Positions 33,060 through 41,500 of a stretch of 64,000 nt of DNA are shown here, piece by piece (within the stretch, counting starts at the first letter, position 1; every line of letters starts with the position of its first letter). Below the pieces are notes generated by a model that worked only from the letters and a program-made list of their open reading frames with translations, did no database searches and was not told where the DNA came from. The position numbers were made by a program, and so were the translations under genes. Source of the stretch: Acidimicrobiales bacterium (GTDB lineage: Bacteria > Actinomycetota > Acidimicrobiia > Acidimicrobiales > Aldehydirespiratoraceae); assembly GCA_041394245.1 (NCBI GenBank), contig JAWKIR010000003.1:248001-312000 (forward strand), in the 5' to 3' direction.

Positions 33060-33424
33060 CAGACCCACCTGAGCATTCCCTTGCGCCAGGCGTAGACCAG
33101 CCCGAGCAGCAAGATGTAGACGAAGATCGCCATTTCGATGAGGCCGAACAGCTCGTAGGCCTCGAGGCGTGTGGCCCACGGGAAGATGAAGACCGCTTCG
33201 ACGTCGAACATGACGAAGAGCAGGGCGAAGATGTAGTAGCGGATGTTGGACTGCGACCACATGTCGCCGGTCGGGTCGACACCCGACTCGTAGGTCTCGA
33301 GCTTCTGTTCGGTCGGGTTCGAGGGTCGCAGAATTGCGCCGAGGCCGAGGAACACGGCAACGAGCGCAACGCCGACGAGACCAAAGATCCCGACAGTGAG
33401 GTAACTACGGAGAAAATCCGACAC
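33059..33424 (-). CDS. nuoA: NADH-quinone oxidoreductase subunit A, copy 1
   Basis: A 121-residue three-helix subunit and first gene of the 11-gene operon. 'ETYESGVDPTGD' and 'YYIFALLFVMFDVEAVFIFPWA' (around 57-78) are the conserved loop and helix. The start is a GTG at 33424 with no clear ribosome-binding site; the candidate -10 box ends only about nine bases upstream, so the mRNA may be nearly leaderless. Confidence 0.95.
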   Translation of the reverse strand: MSDFLRSYLTVGIFGLVGVALVAVFLGLGAILRPSNPTEQKLETYESGVDPTGDMWSQSNIRYYIFALLFVMFDVEAVFIFPWATRLEAYELFGLIEMAIFVYILLLGLVYAWRKGMLRWV

Positions 33425-33432
33425 GAAGGATG

Positions 33433-33462
33433 AGCCTAGCGATCGTGTTTCAGGCAGAACAA
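33433..33462 (-). promoter_or_regulatory. Candidate promoter for the 11-gene nuo operon
   Basis: On the minus strand TTGTTC (33457-33462) and TAGGCT (33433-33438) are separated by 18 bases and fit a weak housekeeping -35/-10 pair. The start codon of nuoA follows about nine bases after the -10 box. This is the only gap upstream of the operon. Confidence 0.35.
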
Positions 33463-33463
33463 A

Positions 33464-33487
33464 GCCGGGGAAAGATCCGTTCCCGGC
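33464..33487 (-). terminator. Possible terminator of the SLH-protein gene
   Basis: GCCGGGAA and TTCCCGGC pair with one bulged base around a 7-base loop. On the minus strand the stem is followed by TTTGTTCTG, a short T-rich stretch. It lies 89 bases after the SLH-protein stop codon and just before the candidate nuoA promoter. Confidence 0.5.
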
Positions 33488-33576
33488 GGCCAGAACCTAC
33501 CGCCCGGCGGACGTCCCCAGCGGGATTGCGATGAAGTTTCGGCCCGGCGCGGCTCCGGATGCCGCAACCGTGCCGG

Positions 33577-35241
33577 TCAGGCGCCCGGGTACTCCCAGTC
33601 CGAGTCCGTCGCCATGCGGTAGAGGAAGGCCGCCATCTGGGCCCGGGTCACGACATCGTTCGGCGAATACGTCGACGCCGACGTGCCGGTGGTGATGCCC
33701 TGGTCCTTGAGCCAGCGGACGCCTTCGGCGTAGAAGGCATCGCCGGGCACGTCGCCGAAGCCCGACGAGGGGTTGCCGCCGGGCGAACCGGCCAGACGGT
33801 GCAGGAACGCCGCCATCTGGGCCCGGGTCACGACATCGTTCGGCGAATACGTCGACGCCGACGTGCCGGTGGTGATGCCTTCGGCCTTCAACCACGCCAC
33901 TGCATCGCTGTAGAACGCACCGGCGGGCACGTCGCTGAATCCCGACGCAGGACTACCGGTGGGCGAACCGGCCAGACGGTGCAGGAACGCCGCCATCTGG
34001 GCCCGGGTCACGACATCGTTCGGCGAGTACGTGGTCGCCGAGGTACCCGTCGTGATGCCTTCGGTCTTCAGCCACACGACGGCGTCGGTGTAGAACGCTC
34101 CCGCCGGCACGTCGGTGAACCCGGCGATCGGGCCGGCCGTGCTCGAACCGGTGAACCGGGCGAGACGCACGGTGTCGAAGCTCGCACCGATCGAGGAGGC
34201 GAAGACCCCTCCGTCGGTGGTGGCGACGACGATGCCATCGGCCGGGGCGGCCAACGGCTTGGACCAGCTCTCGAGCGATCCACTCGACGTGAAGCCCCGC
34301 AGTGCCGGACTCGCCCCGGAGGTGTTGGTCGTGAACGCCACGATGCTGTTGTCGGACTCGACGTCGAGATCGACGATGTCGAGCGGCACCGACGTGTCGG
34401 ACCAGATCGGGAGCTGGAGGAAGCTGTACCGGGCCAGATATCCGTCGCCGCCGACGACGATGTCGTTGTTCGGGGCCACGGCCACCGCCTGCACGTCGAT
34501 GCCGGCCACCCTGGCGAATCCGCCGTCGGTGCCATTGAGGGAGGCGTTCGAGATGAACCCACCGGTCGTGCCCGTGCCCACGAAATACGCCGCGCCGTAC
34601 GCATCGGACCAGGCCATGTCCGTGATGCGGTCACCGGCAAAGGCGTAGGCGTACTGGAACTGCTGGACGCCGGCGCTGTTGTAGCGCGTCACCGCCGGAT
34701 TGTCCGAGAAGCTGACCGTTGCACCGACGAAGACCGATCCGTCGGGCGCAGCGGCAACGCCGACACCGATGTCGTCGGAGTTCGCCCCGTTCTGACCGAA
34801 CTGACGACTCCACTGGACAACCCCCTGCGACGAGAGTTTGGACACGAAGACGTCGAAGTCGCTCCCACCGCGGGGACCGCCGATGTCACCGCGGGTCTGA
34901 CCGACGACGAAGACGGTGCCGTCATCGGCGACGTCCACGGCGTTGATCCAGTCGGCCGTGCCCACGTCGCCGATCAGCCGCTTCCACACCTCGTTGCCCG
35001 CCGCGTCGAGCTTGCGCACGACGCCGTCGGTCTCGCCGCCGCTCTGCTGCCAGCCGGCCACGACGACCGAGCCGTCGTCACCGGTCGCGGCATCGAAGTA
35101 CCGCACCGATCCCGCACTGCCGGTCGATGCCGTCCATCCGGCGGTCGGTACGGCCGCGCCGGCGGGAAGGACGGCGACGGCGCTTGCCGCCACCGTCATG
35201 GCCACGGCAGCCGCGACGCCGCGGCAGGAGAGGTTGCTCAT
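33577..35241 (-). CDS. Secreted beta-propeller protein with three SLH domains
   Basis: A 554-residue surface protein. Residues 1-30 are a signal peptide ending 'VLPAGAAVP'. Residues about 35-350 hold repeated 'DDGSVVVAG'/'DDGTVFVVG'/'PDGSVFVG' segments of a beta-propeller type. Three S-layer-homology domains of 60 residues follow from about 365, each with 'YSPNDVVTRAQMAAFL'. SLH domains bind cell-wall polymers, so the propeller is displayed on the surface. I start at the ATG at 35241, behind a GGAAC box; six extra codons are possible. Ligand unknown. Confidence 0.88.
   Translation of the reverse strand: MSNLSCRGVAAAVAMTVAASAVAVLPAGAAVPTAGWTASTGSAGSVRYFDAATGDDGSVVVAGWQQSGGETDGVVRKLDAAGNEVWKRLIGDVGTADWINAVDVADDGTVFVVGQTRGDIGGPRGGSDFDVFVSKLSSQGVVQWSRQFGQNGANSDDIGVGVAAAPDGSVFVGATVSFSDNPAVTRYNSAGVQQFQYAYAFAGDRITDMAWSDAYGAAYFVGTGTTGGFISNASLNGTDGGFARVAGIDVQAVAVAPNNDIVVGGDGYLARYSFLQLPIWSDTSVPLDIVDLDVESDNSIVAFTTNTSGASPALRGFTSSGSLESWSKPLAAPADGIVVATTDGGVFASSIGASFDTVRLARFTGSSTAGPIAGFTDVPAGAFYTDAVVWLKTEGITTGTSATTYSPNDVVTRAQMAAFLHRLAGSPTGSPASGFSDVPAGAFYSDAVAWLKAEGITTGTSASTYSPNDVVTRAQMAAFLHRLAGSPGGNPSSGFGDVPGDAFYAEGVRWLKDQGITTGTSASTYSPNDVVTRAQMAAFLYRMATDSDWEYPGA
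33600..34140. repeat. Three 180-base repeats encoding SLH domains
   Basis: A block starting CGCCATCTGGGCCCGGGTCA recurs at 33631, 33811 and 33991, a spacing of exactly 180 bases (60 codons). The first two copies are identical over at least 70 bases; the third differs mainly after the first 40. Near-identity at synonymous sites indicates recent duplication or gene conversion. Confidence 0.85.
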
Positions 35242-35329
35242 GGGGGTTCCTCGAGTCACTCGATTGGAAGGGAACCCGTTCTCTACGCGATCCCCACCAA
35301 CGGATCACCAACAACCCCACGACGCGTGG

Positions 35330-37099
35330 TCAGCTCTCGACCCGCCAGGCGATGCCGTCGCGGGGCTGGTAGCTGCATCGCCGACCCGTTTCCACGCTGG
35401 TGGCCAGATGCTCACCGAGACCGGGTGACGCGTCGCTGATCGCTGCCACCGCTCTGCGGACCGCGGCCGTCACCCGTACCCGCGCCTTCTCGATCTCGCG
35501 CGAGGCGGCGGCCGGGTGTGCGGCGCCGGCCAGCTCCTTCAGGAGGAACTCGCGCTCCGCATCGAGTTGCCGCGTGCGCACGGGCATCCCTTCGAGTTCC
35601 ACGAGCCGACGACGGTAGGCAGCCTGTGCCCCCCGGTCGATCGAGGGCTCCACGACCGATTCCCTCGGGAGCGACGGGTCGATCCGCTCGTCGAGGTCGA
35701 CGACATCGACCCGTTCGCCGGGATGTCGCAACAACCGGCAGAGGTAGCGCACACCGACACCGTCGCGCACGTCGGCCCGTCCGCTCGGATGGGTGAGGGT
35801 CCACGTGCCGCCGGACAACCGGGCGACCGGACCGCCATGGCCGTCGAGCCGGATCCGAACGGCGAGCGCCCGCGCCGCATCGGCACGGGCGTCGAGGCCG
35901 AAGCGCCGAAGCTCCTCCTCGGCTCGATCGGCGTCCGCCAACGCGCCGGCCGGGTCGGCGTGCGCTCGAGAGGTCGCTCGATCCAGACGGGTCAGCGATG
36001 TCCAGGGGCCGGGGTCGCGCGAGGTGAGAACGAAGTCGAACCACGATGCGGCCTCGTCGTCCGCCCCGACCGACGCTGCGAGAAGGCCGACCACCCGTCC
36101 CACCGGGCCGTACGACGCATACCCGGAACCATGCGTGCCGTCGAGCATCGCATACGGGCGGAGCTCGTCGAGCAGGTGCACGGCACGTTCGCGGTCATCG
36201 AGGTTCAGCGCGATGAGCCCGAGCAGTTGCATGGACACGAGCCAGTTGAGGTCTCGCGGCACCGCGGCGAATCGGTCGCGGGCCAGCTCGTCGAAGCGGG
36301 CTCGGGCCTCGACCAACTCTCCGACCTCGGACAGGGCGAACGCCAACCCGACATCCCAGTTCGCTTCGACACGGGGCGACGACGCCCGTATCGAGCGGAT
36401 GGCGTCGAGGACATCGGCCAACCCCTTTCGGAAGAACGTGGCGATGGCCATCGTGATGGCGACGTTCTGGAAGGAGAACGGTGAGCCGGCGAGATCGGCG
36501 GTCGACGCGATCGCCTCCTCGTTGAGCCGCACCGCCTCGTCGAGATCGCCTTCGAGCATCTCGAGGTTGGCCCGCCACAACACCTCACGACGGGCGAACA
36601 GCTTCGAGTCGACACCCGCAGCTTCGGCGAGGAACGCATCGATCCACCGTCGTACCCCCGCCAGATCACCGGCGTCGAACCGGTCGAGGACCTGCCATTC
36701 GACGATCCGGATCCGCAGCTCCTGGTCCGCCACCGAAGGCCGGAGCCGCTCCAACTCGTCGAGGACGACGCGCCGGCCGATCGGCTCGGGCGGGCCCCAT
36801 GTCGCATACAGCCGACCGAGCGACGCCGTTGCGATCAGGTCCGCATCACCGCCGTCGCGGGCGAGGCCGAGTGCGAGATCGATGTCGTCGTGGCGCCGCT
36901 GTGCCGTCACCTCCCACGACTCGGCCGTCGCGCCCACCGCCGGCGCCCAGTACCGCGCCAGCGCCCGACCCACCAGGCCGATGACGCGCTCCTCGACGCT
37001 CGCGGCCGCTTCCACCCGTCGATCCCACGAGTCGATCAGCGCCCGGTCGGTGAACGGCAGCGTCTCGACGATCTCCCACGGGAGCCGGTTCGCCAACAT
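35330..37099 (-). CDS. Large regulator-like protein with helical repeats
   Basis: A 589-residue protein. Most of it is alpha-helical, TPR-like ('ANLEMLEGDLDEAVRLNEEA', 'LNLDDRERAVHLLDELRPY'). The last 130 residues match a domain found at the end of many actinobacterial regulators: 'DGVGVRYLCRLLRHPGERVD', 'AYRRRLVELEG', 'KARVRVTAAVRRAVAAIS' and the end 'TGRRCSYQPRD'. The same domain ends the divergent gene at 37208. No kinase, cyclase or helix-turn-helix domain was recognised, so its output is unknown. The start at 37099 leaves a 108-base shared promoter region. Confidence 0.7.
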   Translation of the reverse strand: MLANRLPWEIVETLPFTDRALIDSWDRRVEAAASVEERVIGLVGRALARYWAPAVGATAESWEVTAQRRHDDIDLALGLARDGGDADLIATASLGRLYATWGPPEPIGRRVVLDELERLRPSVADQELRIRIVEWQVLDRFDAGDLAGVRRWIDAFLAEAAGVDSKLFARREVLWRANLEMLEGDLDEAVRLNEEAIASTADLAGSPFSFQNVAITMAIATFFRKGLADVLDAIRSIRASSPRVEANWDVGLAFALSEVGELVEARARFDELARDRFAAVPRDLNWLVSMQLLGLIALNLDDRERAVHLLDELRPYAMLDGTHGSGYASYGPVGRVVGLLAASVGADDEAASWFDFVLTSRDPGPWTSLTRLDRATSRAHADPAGALADADRAEEELRRFGLDARADAARALAVRIRLDGHGGPVARLSGGTWTLTHPSGRADVRDGVGVRYLCRLLRHPGERVDVVDLDERIDPSLPRESVVEPSIDRGAQAAYRRRLVELEGMPVRTRQLDAEREFLLKELAGAAHPAAASREIEKARVRVTAAVRRAVAAISDASPGLGEHLATSVETGRRCSYQPRDGIAWRVES

Positions 37100-37143
37100 C
37101 GGTCCTCGTTGCTGTGTCGCTCGGCGTGGCTGGTTTGCCTCGG

Positions 37144-37170
37144 GTCGACCATCTACATAGCACGGTCGAC
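37144..37170. promoter_or_regulatory. Inverted repeat in a divergent promoter
   Basis: GTCGACC and GGTCGAC form a perfect 7-base inverted repeat around 13 bases that contain TACATA/TATGTA, possible -10 elements on the two strands. It lies midway in the 108-base region between two divergent regulator-like genes and is a good candidate operator for one of them or the nearby SARP protein. Confidence 0.45.
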
Positions 37171-37207
37171 TCGTCGCGTGAGATCGGCCGACCGTACGCT
37201 GACCACG

Positions 37208-38266
37208 ATGCCGGCGGAGCACGACCTGATCGAGCGAGGCATTCCCGACCTCATCGACTCCGATGATCTCGCGCCCGTCGTCGCTGCGGAGGTCGACTTC
37301 CTCGCCGGTCGGTTCGCGGGGTGGGCCGAACGAGGCAGTCCGGCGGTGCGCGCCCGCGCCGCCGCGGCATCGGGCGACGAGGCCCGGGCGGCAGCCCTCC
37401 TCGCCGACGTCGACCTGTCGGCCGGCGACAACCAGCAGCTCGCGTCGGCGGCGTGGGCGGTGTCGCGAGTGGGTCCGCCGTCGATGGCCGAGACGCTCCT
37501 GGTTGCACTGCGGGAGCAGCCGGCCCTTCTGGTCGAGGACGGTGTCCCGCTCGGGCCACGAGCCCTGGCCGAGGGTCCGCTCATCGCTGCGACGGGCGAC
37601 CTCGACAGTGCAGTCGTCCGCCTCGAACAGGCCATCGCGATCGGTGATGCCCGAGCACCGCTCTGGGGCGCACTGGCCCGGGTCGAGCTCGCCCGGATCA
37701 AGCTGTGTGCCGAGGTCGTCGGCGATGCCGGACCGCCAACGAGCGGACCGGCTGTCGACCAACTCCTGAGTGCCGCCGGCCTCTTCTTCCGGGCCGGCGG
37801 CTATCGGTCCCTCCTGGAGCGAACCGGCCGGCTGACCCGTCCCGACGAACACATCCCACCCCTCGGTGGCCCGACCGTCGGACGCCTCCGGCCCGGTCGC
37901 CCTTGGCGGGTGGGGTTCGGGGTGATGGGCGATGTCTCGCAACGCGAGAGCAAGGGTCTCGCGATGCTCCATCACCTCGTGCAGAACCCGGGCCGCCCGT
38001 TCCCCGCCATTGCCCTGGACCGGCTCGTCAAGGGCGGTGACATCGAGGCGATCATGGCCACATCCGACGCCGGGGTCGACGAGATCCGGGCCCGGCTGTA
38101 CGACGACGCCGTGCGGTCACGTGTCGGGAAGCTGCTGTCGCGCACGATCAAGGGAATCGAGAGCGATCACCCGCTGCTCGCCGGTCATCTCCGAGCGACG
38201 GTACGGACCGGTCATGCCTGTCGGTACGACCCGCCCGGCGGCCGCGCGGTGGTGTGGGTGGTCTGA
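37208..38266 (+). CDS. Regulator-like protein sharing a C-terminal domain with its neighbour
   Basis: A 352-residue protein. The N-terminal 210 residues are Ala-rich helices resembling TPR repeats ('GDEARAAALLADVDLSAGD', 'GDLDSAVVRLEQAIAIGDA'). From about 235 it has the same domain as the divergent gene: 'ESKGLAMLHHLVQNPGRPF', 'RARLYDDAVRSRVGKLLSRTI', 'LLAGHLRATVRTGHACRYDPP'. The domain is usual at the end of actinobacterial ATPase-type regulators; here it stands without the ATPase. It ends four bases from the convergent SARP gene. Confidence 0.7.
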   Translation: MPAEHDLIERGIPDLIDSDDLAPVVAAEVDFLAGRFAGWAERGSPAVRARAAAASGDEARAAALLADVDLSAGDNQQLASAAWAVSRVGPPSMAETLLVALREQPALLVEDGVPLGPRALAEGPLIAATGDLDSAVVRLEQAIAIGDARAPLWGALARVELARIKLCAEVVGDAGPPTSGPAVDQLLSAAGLFFRAGGYRSLLERTGRLTRPDEHIPPLGGPTVGRLRPGRPWRVGFGVMGDVSQRESKGLAMLHHLVQNPGRPFPAIALDRLVKGGDIEAIMATSDAGVDEIRARLYDDAVRSRVGKLLSRTIKGIESDHPLLAGHLRATVRTGHACRYDPPGGRAVVWVV

Positions 38267-38270
38267 GGCG

Positions 38271-39137
38271 TCACGGGTCGACCCGGCGGGTCCGTCGATG
38301 GCCGCGGCTCCGGCAACGGCGACCCATCGGATCGTGTCCGCAGACGGCCTCCGACGACGACGTCGGGATCTGAACGCTGATCCCTTCCGACACCAGCTCG
38401 AGCGGCGAACCGCTCCGCAGCGCTCGGCCCACCGCCGTCAACGCGTCGCTCGGCTCCGAACCGAACTGTTCGCGCAACCGTTCGACATAGACCCGATGGG
38501 CGGCGAGGGCCTCGCCGGTCCGCCCCGCCCGTTGGAGCGCGACGAACAGCAGTTCCCACGCCCGGTCGCGGTACGGGTCGTCCTCGACCTCGACCCGTAG
38601 CTCGACGATGCACTGCTCGTAGTCGCGAATCCTGATCCGACCGATCGCCAGGAGGTCGGCCGCCCGCCCCCGCAGCTGGGTGAGGCGGGCGCGTTCGATC
38701 TCGGCCGCGTGACTGTCGGCGAGATCGTCGTAGGGCGTTCCCCGCCACAGCCCGAGCGCTCCGGCCAACGAGTCGATCGTGGCCGCCGCGGCCGGCGCCG
38801 ACCGCGCCCCTGCCACGACGCGTTCGAACACGTCGACGTCGGTGGTCCGGCCGAGCCGGTACCGCGTGTACTCGCAGACGATGAGGTCGTCGCCGTGCAT
38901 CCGTCGCAACCGCGTCATCTGGTTCTGCAGGGAGGCGCGGGCACTGCTCGGAGGTCGCCCACCCCACACGCCGTCGGCCAATTCGTCGATGGCAGCGCCG
39001 CGATCGCCGGCCAGGGCCAGCGCGGCGATCAGTGCCCGCTGTCTCGGAGTCGCCGACTGCGCGCCGATCGTGGCGGGGCCGAGCACGCCGACCCCCACCT
39101 CCGCATCGTGACCGATCAACCGCTCGCCAACTCGCAT
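38271..39137 (-). CDS. SARP/BTAD-type transcriptional regulator
   Basis: A 288-residue regulator of the AfsR/SARP type. An N-terminal winged-helix domain ('TPRQRALIAALALAGDRG', 'IDELADGVWGGRPPSSARASLQNQMTRLRR' by region, residues 30-80) is followed by a bacterial transcriptional activation domain with 'YEQCIVELRVEVEDDPYRDRAWELL' and 'RAGRTGEALAAHRVYVERL'. SARPs activate secondary-metabolite and other operons by binding direct repeats. A short palindrome GATGTGACATC sits 28 bases upstream of the start. Targets unknown. Confidence 0.85.
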   Translation of the reverse strand: MRVGERLIGHDAEVGVGVLGPATIGAQSATPRQRALIAALALAGDRGAAIDELADGVWGGRPPSSARASLQNQMTRLRRMHGDDLIVCEYTRYRLGRTTDVDVFERVVAGARSAPAAAATIDSLAGALGLWRGTPYDDLADSHAAEIERARLTQLRGRAADLLAIGRIRIRDYEQCIVELRVEVEDDPYRDRAWELLFVALQRAGRTGEALAAHRVYVERLREQFGSEPSDALTAVGRALRSGSPLELVSEGISVQIPTSSSEAVCGHDPMGRRCRSRGHRRTRRVDP

Positions 39138-39165
39138 CGCCGCGCCCTTCTCTCGTTGTTGGAGA

Positions 39166-39176
39166 GATGTGACATC
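39166..39176. promoter_or_regulatory. Short palindrome upstream of the SARP gene
   Basis: GATGT-G-ACATC is an 11-base palindrome in the 162-base region between the SARP gene and the divergent methyltransferase gene. A CTCTC/GAGAG inverted repeat lies just left of it. No clear -10 or -35 box was recognised, so regulatory meaning is speculative. Confidence 0.25.
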
Positions 39177-39299
39177 ACGCTCCGTGGCGGGACATTTTCC
39201 GCGTCGACGGCGGGTGACGGTTGGTGATCCGTTGCTTGCGGTCCGTCGGAGGCGGGATCCGGGCTGAGAACCAGCGGCGTCATCGGATAGGTTCACGAC

Positions 39300-40292
39300 G
39301 TGCTCGAGGGACTCCGCAGCAGACTGTCGGCGATTCGCGACAAGCCGGGGAATGCAGCGGCGCGTCGGTTCCACCGAATCCACGACCTCGTGTCGATTCC
39401 GCTGATCACCTACTCCTTCCTCCACGACCGAACCACCGGTGGCCACTACCCGATCTCGTGGCGTGACCGATTCCGGCTGGTGGTCCGCATGTACCGCAAC
39501 GGTCGTCACATCGAGACGGGCACCAACTTCCGGGCCCATGTCGCCATGGCGTCGAAGATCCTCGCCATCCCACCGCGAGTCGACGGTTGCCTGGTCGAGT
39601 GCGGTGCGTGGAAGGGCGGTACCACCACGAACCTGTCGCTGGTCGCGAAGCTCGTCGACCGCACGCTGATCGTCTACGACTCGTTCGAGGGCCTTCCCGA
39701 ACCGGCCGAGGGCGACCGGTGGGCCGGCGCGCTCGGCACCGGCGCCTTCCACGGGGCGCTCGACGAAGTCCGACACAACATCGAGGCCCATGGCGAGATC
39801 GACGTCTGCGAGTTCCGCAAGGGATGGTTCAACCAGACCCTGCCGAACCACTCCGAACCGATCGTGTTCGCCTATCTCGATGTCGACTACCAGGACTCCC
39901 TCCACGACTGTGTCCTGCACCTGTGGCCCTTCCTCACCGCGCGCGGATGGGTCTTCATCGACGAGTACCTGCGGCTCGACTTCTGCGCCCTCTTCTTCTC
40001 CGAACAGTGGTGGGCGCGCCACTTCGACCGGCCGCCACCCGGCATCCTCGGTGCGGGAACCGGTATCGGCGTCGGACAGTTCTTCGGCGGCCCCGCCCGG
40101 GACCGCTCGCCATTCCAACGCCCGCTGAGCGCCGCGGCCACGCGCAAGGACTTCTTCGCACTCTGGGACTTCGTGCCGGAGAACGAAGCACCGTGGCCGA
40201 TCAGCTACGACGCGGCCGCATGGACGATGACCACCCGGACGATCGAGGAGATCGAGCGCTCCCACCTGCAGCGGATTCTCCCGCCGGAGTAG
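39300..40292 (+). CDS. TylF/MycF-family methyltransferase-like protein
   Basis: A 330-residue protein of the macrocin O-methyltransferase family. It shows the SAM-binding 'VECGAWKGGTTTNL' (98-111), 'YDSFEGLPEPAEGD', 'RKGWFNQTLPNH' and 'FAYLDVDYQDS', with the acidic metal-binding cluster typical of TylF. Members methylate hydroxyls of sugars or glycosyl groups in a Mg-dependent way. It stands alone, not in a macrolide cluster, so the acceptor may be a surface polysaccharide. The GTG start could be replaced by a later ATG. Confidence 0.82.
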   Translation: MLEGLRSRLSAIRDKPGNAAARRFHRIHDLVSIPLITYSFLHDRTTGGHYPISWRDRFRLVVRMYRNGRHIETGTNFRAHVAMASKILAIPPRVDGCLVECGAWKGGTTTNLSLVAKLVDRTLIVYDSFEGLPEPAEGDRWAGALGTGAFHGALDEVRHNIEAHGEIDVCEFRKGWFNQTLPNHSEPIVFAYLDVDYQDSLHDCVLHLWPFLTARGWVFIDEYLRLDFCALFFSEQWWARHFDRPPPGILGAGTGIGVGQFFGGPARDRSPFQRPLSAAATRKDFFALWDFVPENEAPWPISYDAAAWTMTTRTIEEIERSHLQRILPPE

Positions 40293-40314
40293 CGGGAGAT
40301 CCCGGCGACGTTGC

Positions 40315-41445
40315 TCAGTCGGCGACGGCGTCGGGCGACATCCATCCGAACGGGATGTAGAGGCCGGCCGCCAGGTTCTCGTGCATGCCGTAGCCGATCC
40401 GTCCGTCGTTGGTCTCGTGTCGGCACAACGTCTCGTTGAGCAGCGCGATGTCGAGCCGTTCCGTCGGCGCACCGATCGGAGTGTCGACACCCTCGACCTT
40501 GAGCTCGGCTCCCTGCCACACACCGTGGCCCCAGTAGCCGTCGTACATGTAGCCCGAACCGGCTTTGAGATAGACGGTTCGCAGTGGCGTCGTGGTGATC
40601 CGCAGATCCGACGCGCCGTCGCCGCTGAACCAGACCTCGGCCTTCTCGACCTCGCGGGTGCCCGGGAAGTAGGTGATGTCGATCTCGGGTCGGCCGAGAT
40701 GCTCGGGGGCGCGATCGTCGCCCAGGTTGTAGAGCTTCACCGCTTCCTCGAGGATGCGACGCCCGGCGTGATCGTTGTCGATGGTGATCTTCACCATGTG
40801 ATCGTCGAACTGGATCGGCAACCAGTTGTGGAAGAACCCCATGGACATGTCGGGATGGATCTTGGCGCCGATGCCCTTCGGCTCCGGCTCACCGACACCG
40901 TGGCGGACACCCCAGCTGTGGTCCCGGGCCCCCATCCAGCGATCGGGGGTGACCTCGTAGCGCACACCGTCGACCTCGATCCAACCCTCGTAGGCCCCGA
41001 CGTGGGCGAGACGGAACGTGTTCTGCGTCTGGCGCTGGCCGACATAGGTCATCGACTTCGGTTCGGCCAACGCCTCGGTCATCGCCGTGAAGGTGAGGTC
41101 GAGGGAGAGACCCCACTCGTTCTCGTCGCAGGTCATGCGGAGCGTGCGCAGGCCCTCGATCACCTCGACCTTCAGCGGCCCGACCGTGGTGTCCATCCGG
41201 TCCGAGCCCAGCTCACGAGAGGCCCGCACGGTCACCTGGTGGTCGCCGTGTGACACCGTCACGAACGCGTCGGTGACCCCGAGGTTCGGGTACTGCCCCA
41301 TGCCGAAGACCATGAAGAGCGAGTCGTCCGAGCCGTGCATGTTGAAGTAGTAGCGATCGTAGAAGTGGCGGTCCCCGGTGAAGACCGTGTCGATCGGCTC
41401 GGGAAACTGATGGATGAGGAAGTCGTCACCGGGGCTGAGGGGCAT
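40315..41445 (-). CDS. Uncharacterised protein with AttH/CrtC-like fold
   Basis: A 376-residue soluble protein. Two beta-rich halves with 'DRHFYDRYYFNMHGSDDSLF', 'WMGARDHSWGVRH' and 'MGFFHNWLPIQFDDH' resemble the lipocalin-like double barrel of the AttH/CrtC (hydroxyneurosporene synthase) superfamily that is common, and uncharacterised, in actinobacteria. The 'RDHSWGVR' segment is the most conserved in these families. It precedes no obvious pathway gene; the next on the strand upstream is an MFS transporter. Substrate unknown. Confidence 0.6.
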   Translation of the reverse strand: MPLSPGDDFLIHQFPEPIDTVFTGDRHFYDRYYFNMHGSDDSLFMVFGMGQYPNLGVTDAFVTVSHGDHQVTVRASRELGSDRMDTTVGPLKVEVIEGLRTLRMTCDENEWGLSLDLTFTAMTEALAEPKSMTYVGQRQTQNTFRLAHVGAYEGWIEVDGVRYEVTPDRWMGARDHSWGVRHGVGEPEPKGIGAKIHPDMSMGFFHNWLPIQFDDHMVKITIDNDHAGRRILEEAVKLYNLGDDRAPEHLGRPEIDITYFPGTREVEKAEVWFSGDGASDLRITTTPLRTVYLKAGSGYMYDGYWGHGVWQGAELKVEGVDTPIGAPTERLDIALLNETLCRHETNDGRIGYGMHENLAAGLYIPFGWMSPDAVAD

Positions 41446-41500
41446 GCCCGCAGTCTGGTCGGCCGATGTGAACCCGGTCCAAACCGAAGGTGGCCTTCGT

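Noticed and set aside
22685..33424. First nuo operon as a recent duplicate of the second
   Set aside because: Subunits differ in length, termini and motifs (for example LGDIDR against MGEVDR in NuoD), so they are distant paralogs.
35330..37975. Extended form of the regulator upstream of 37099
   Set aside because: The extra 292 codons overlap the divergent gene and have shadow-type composition; the coding pattern starts at the ATG at 37099.
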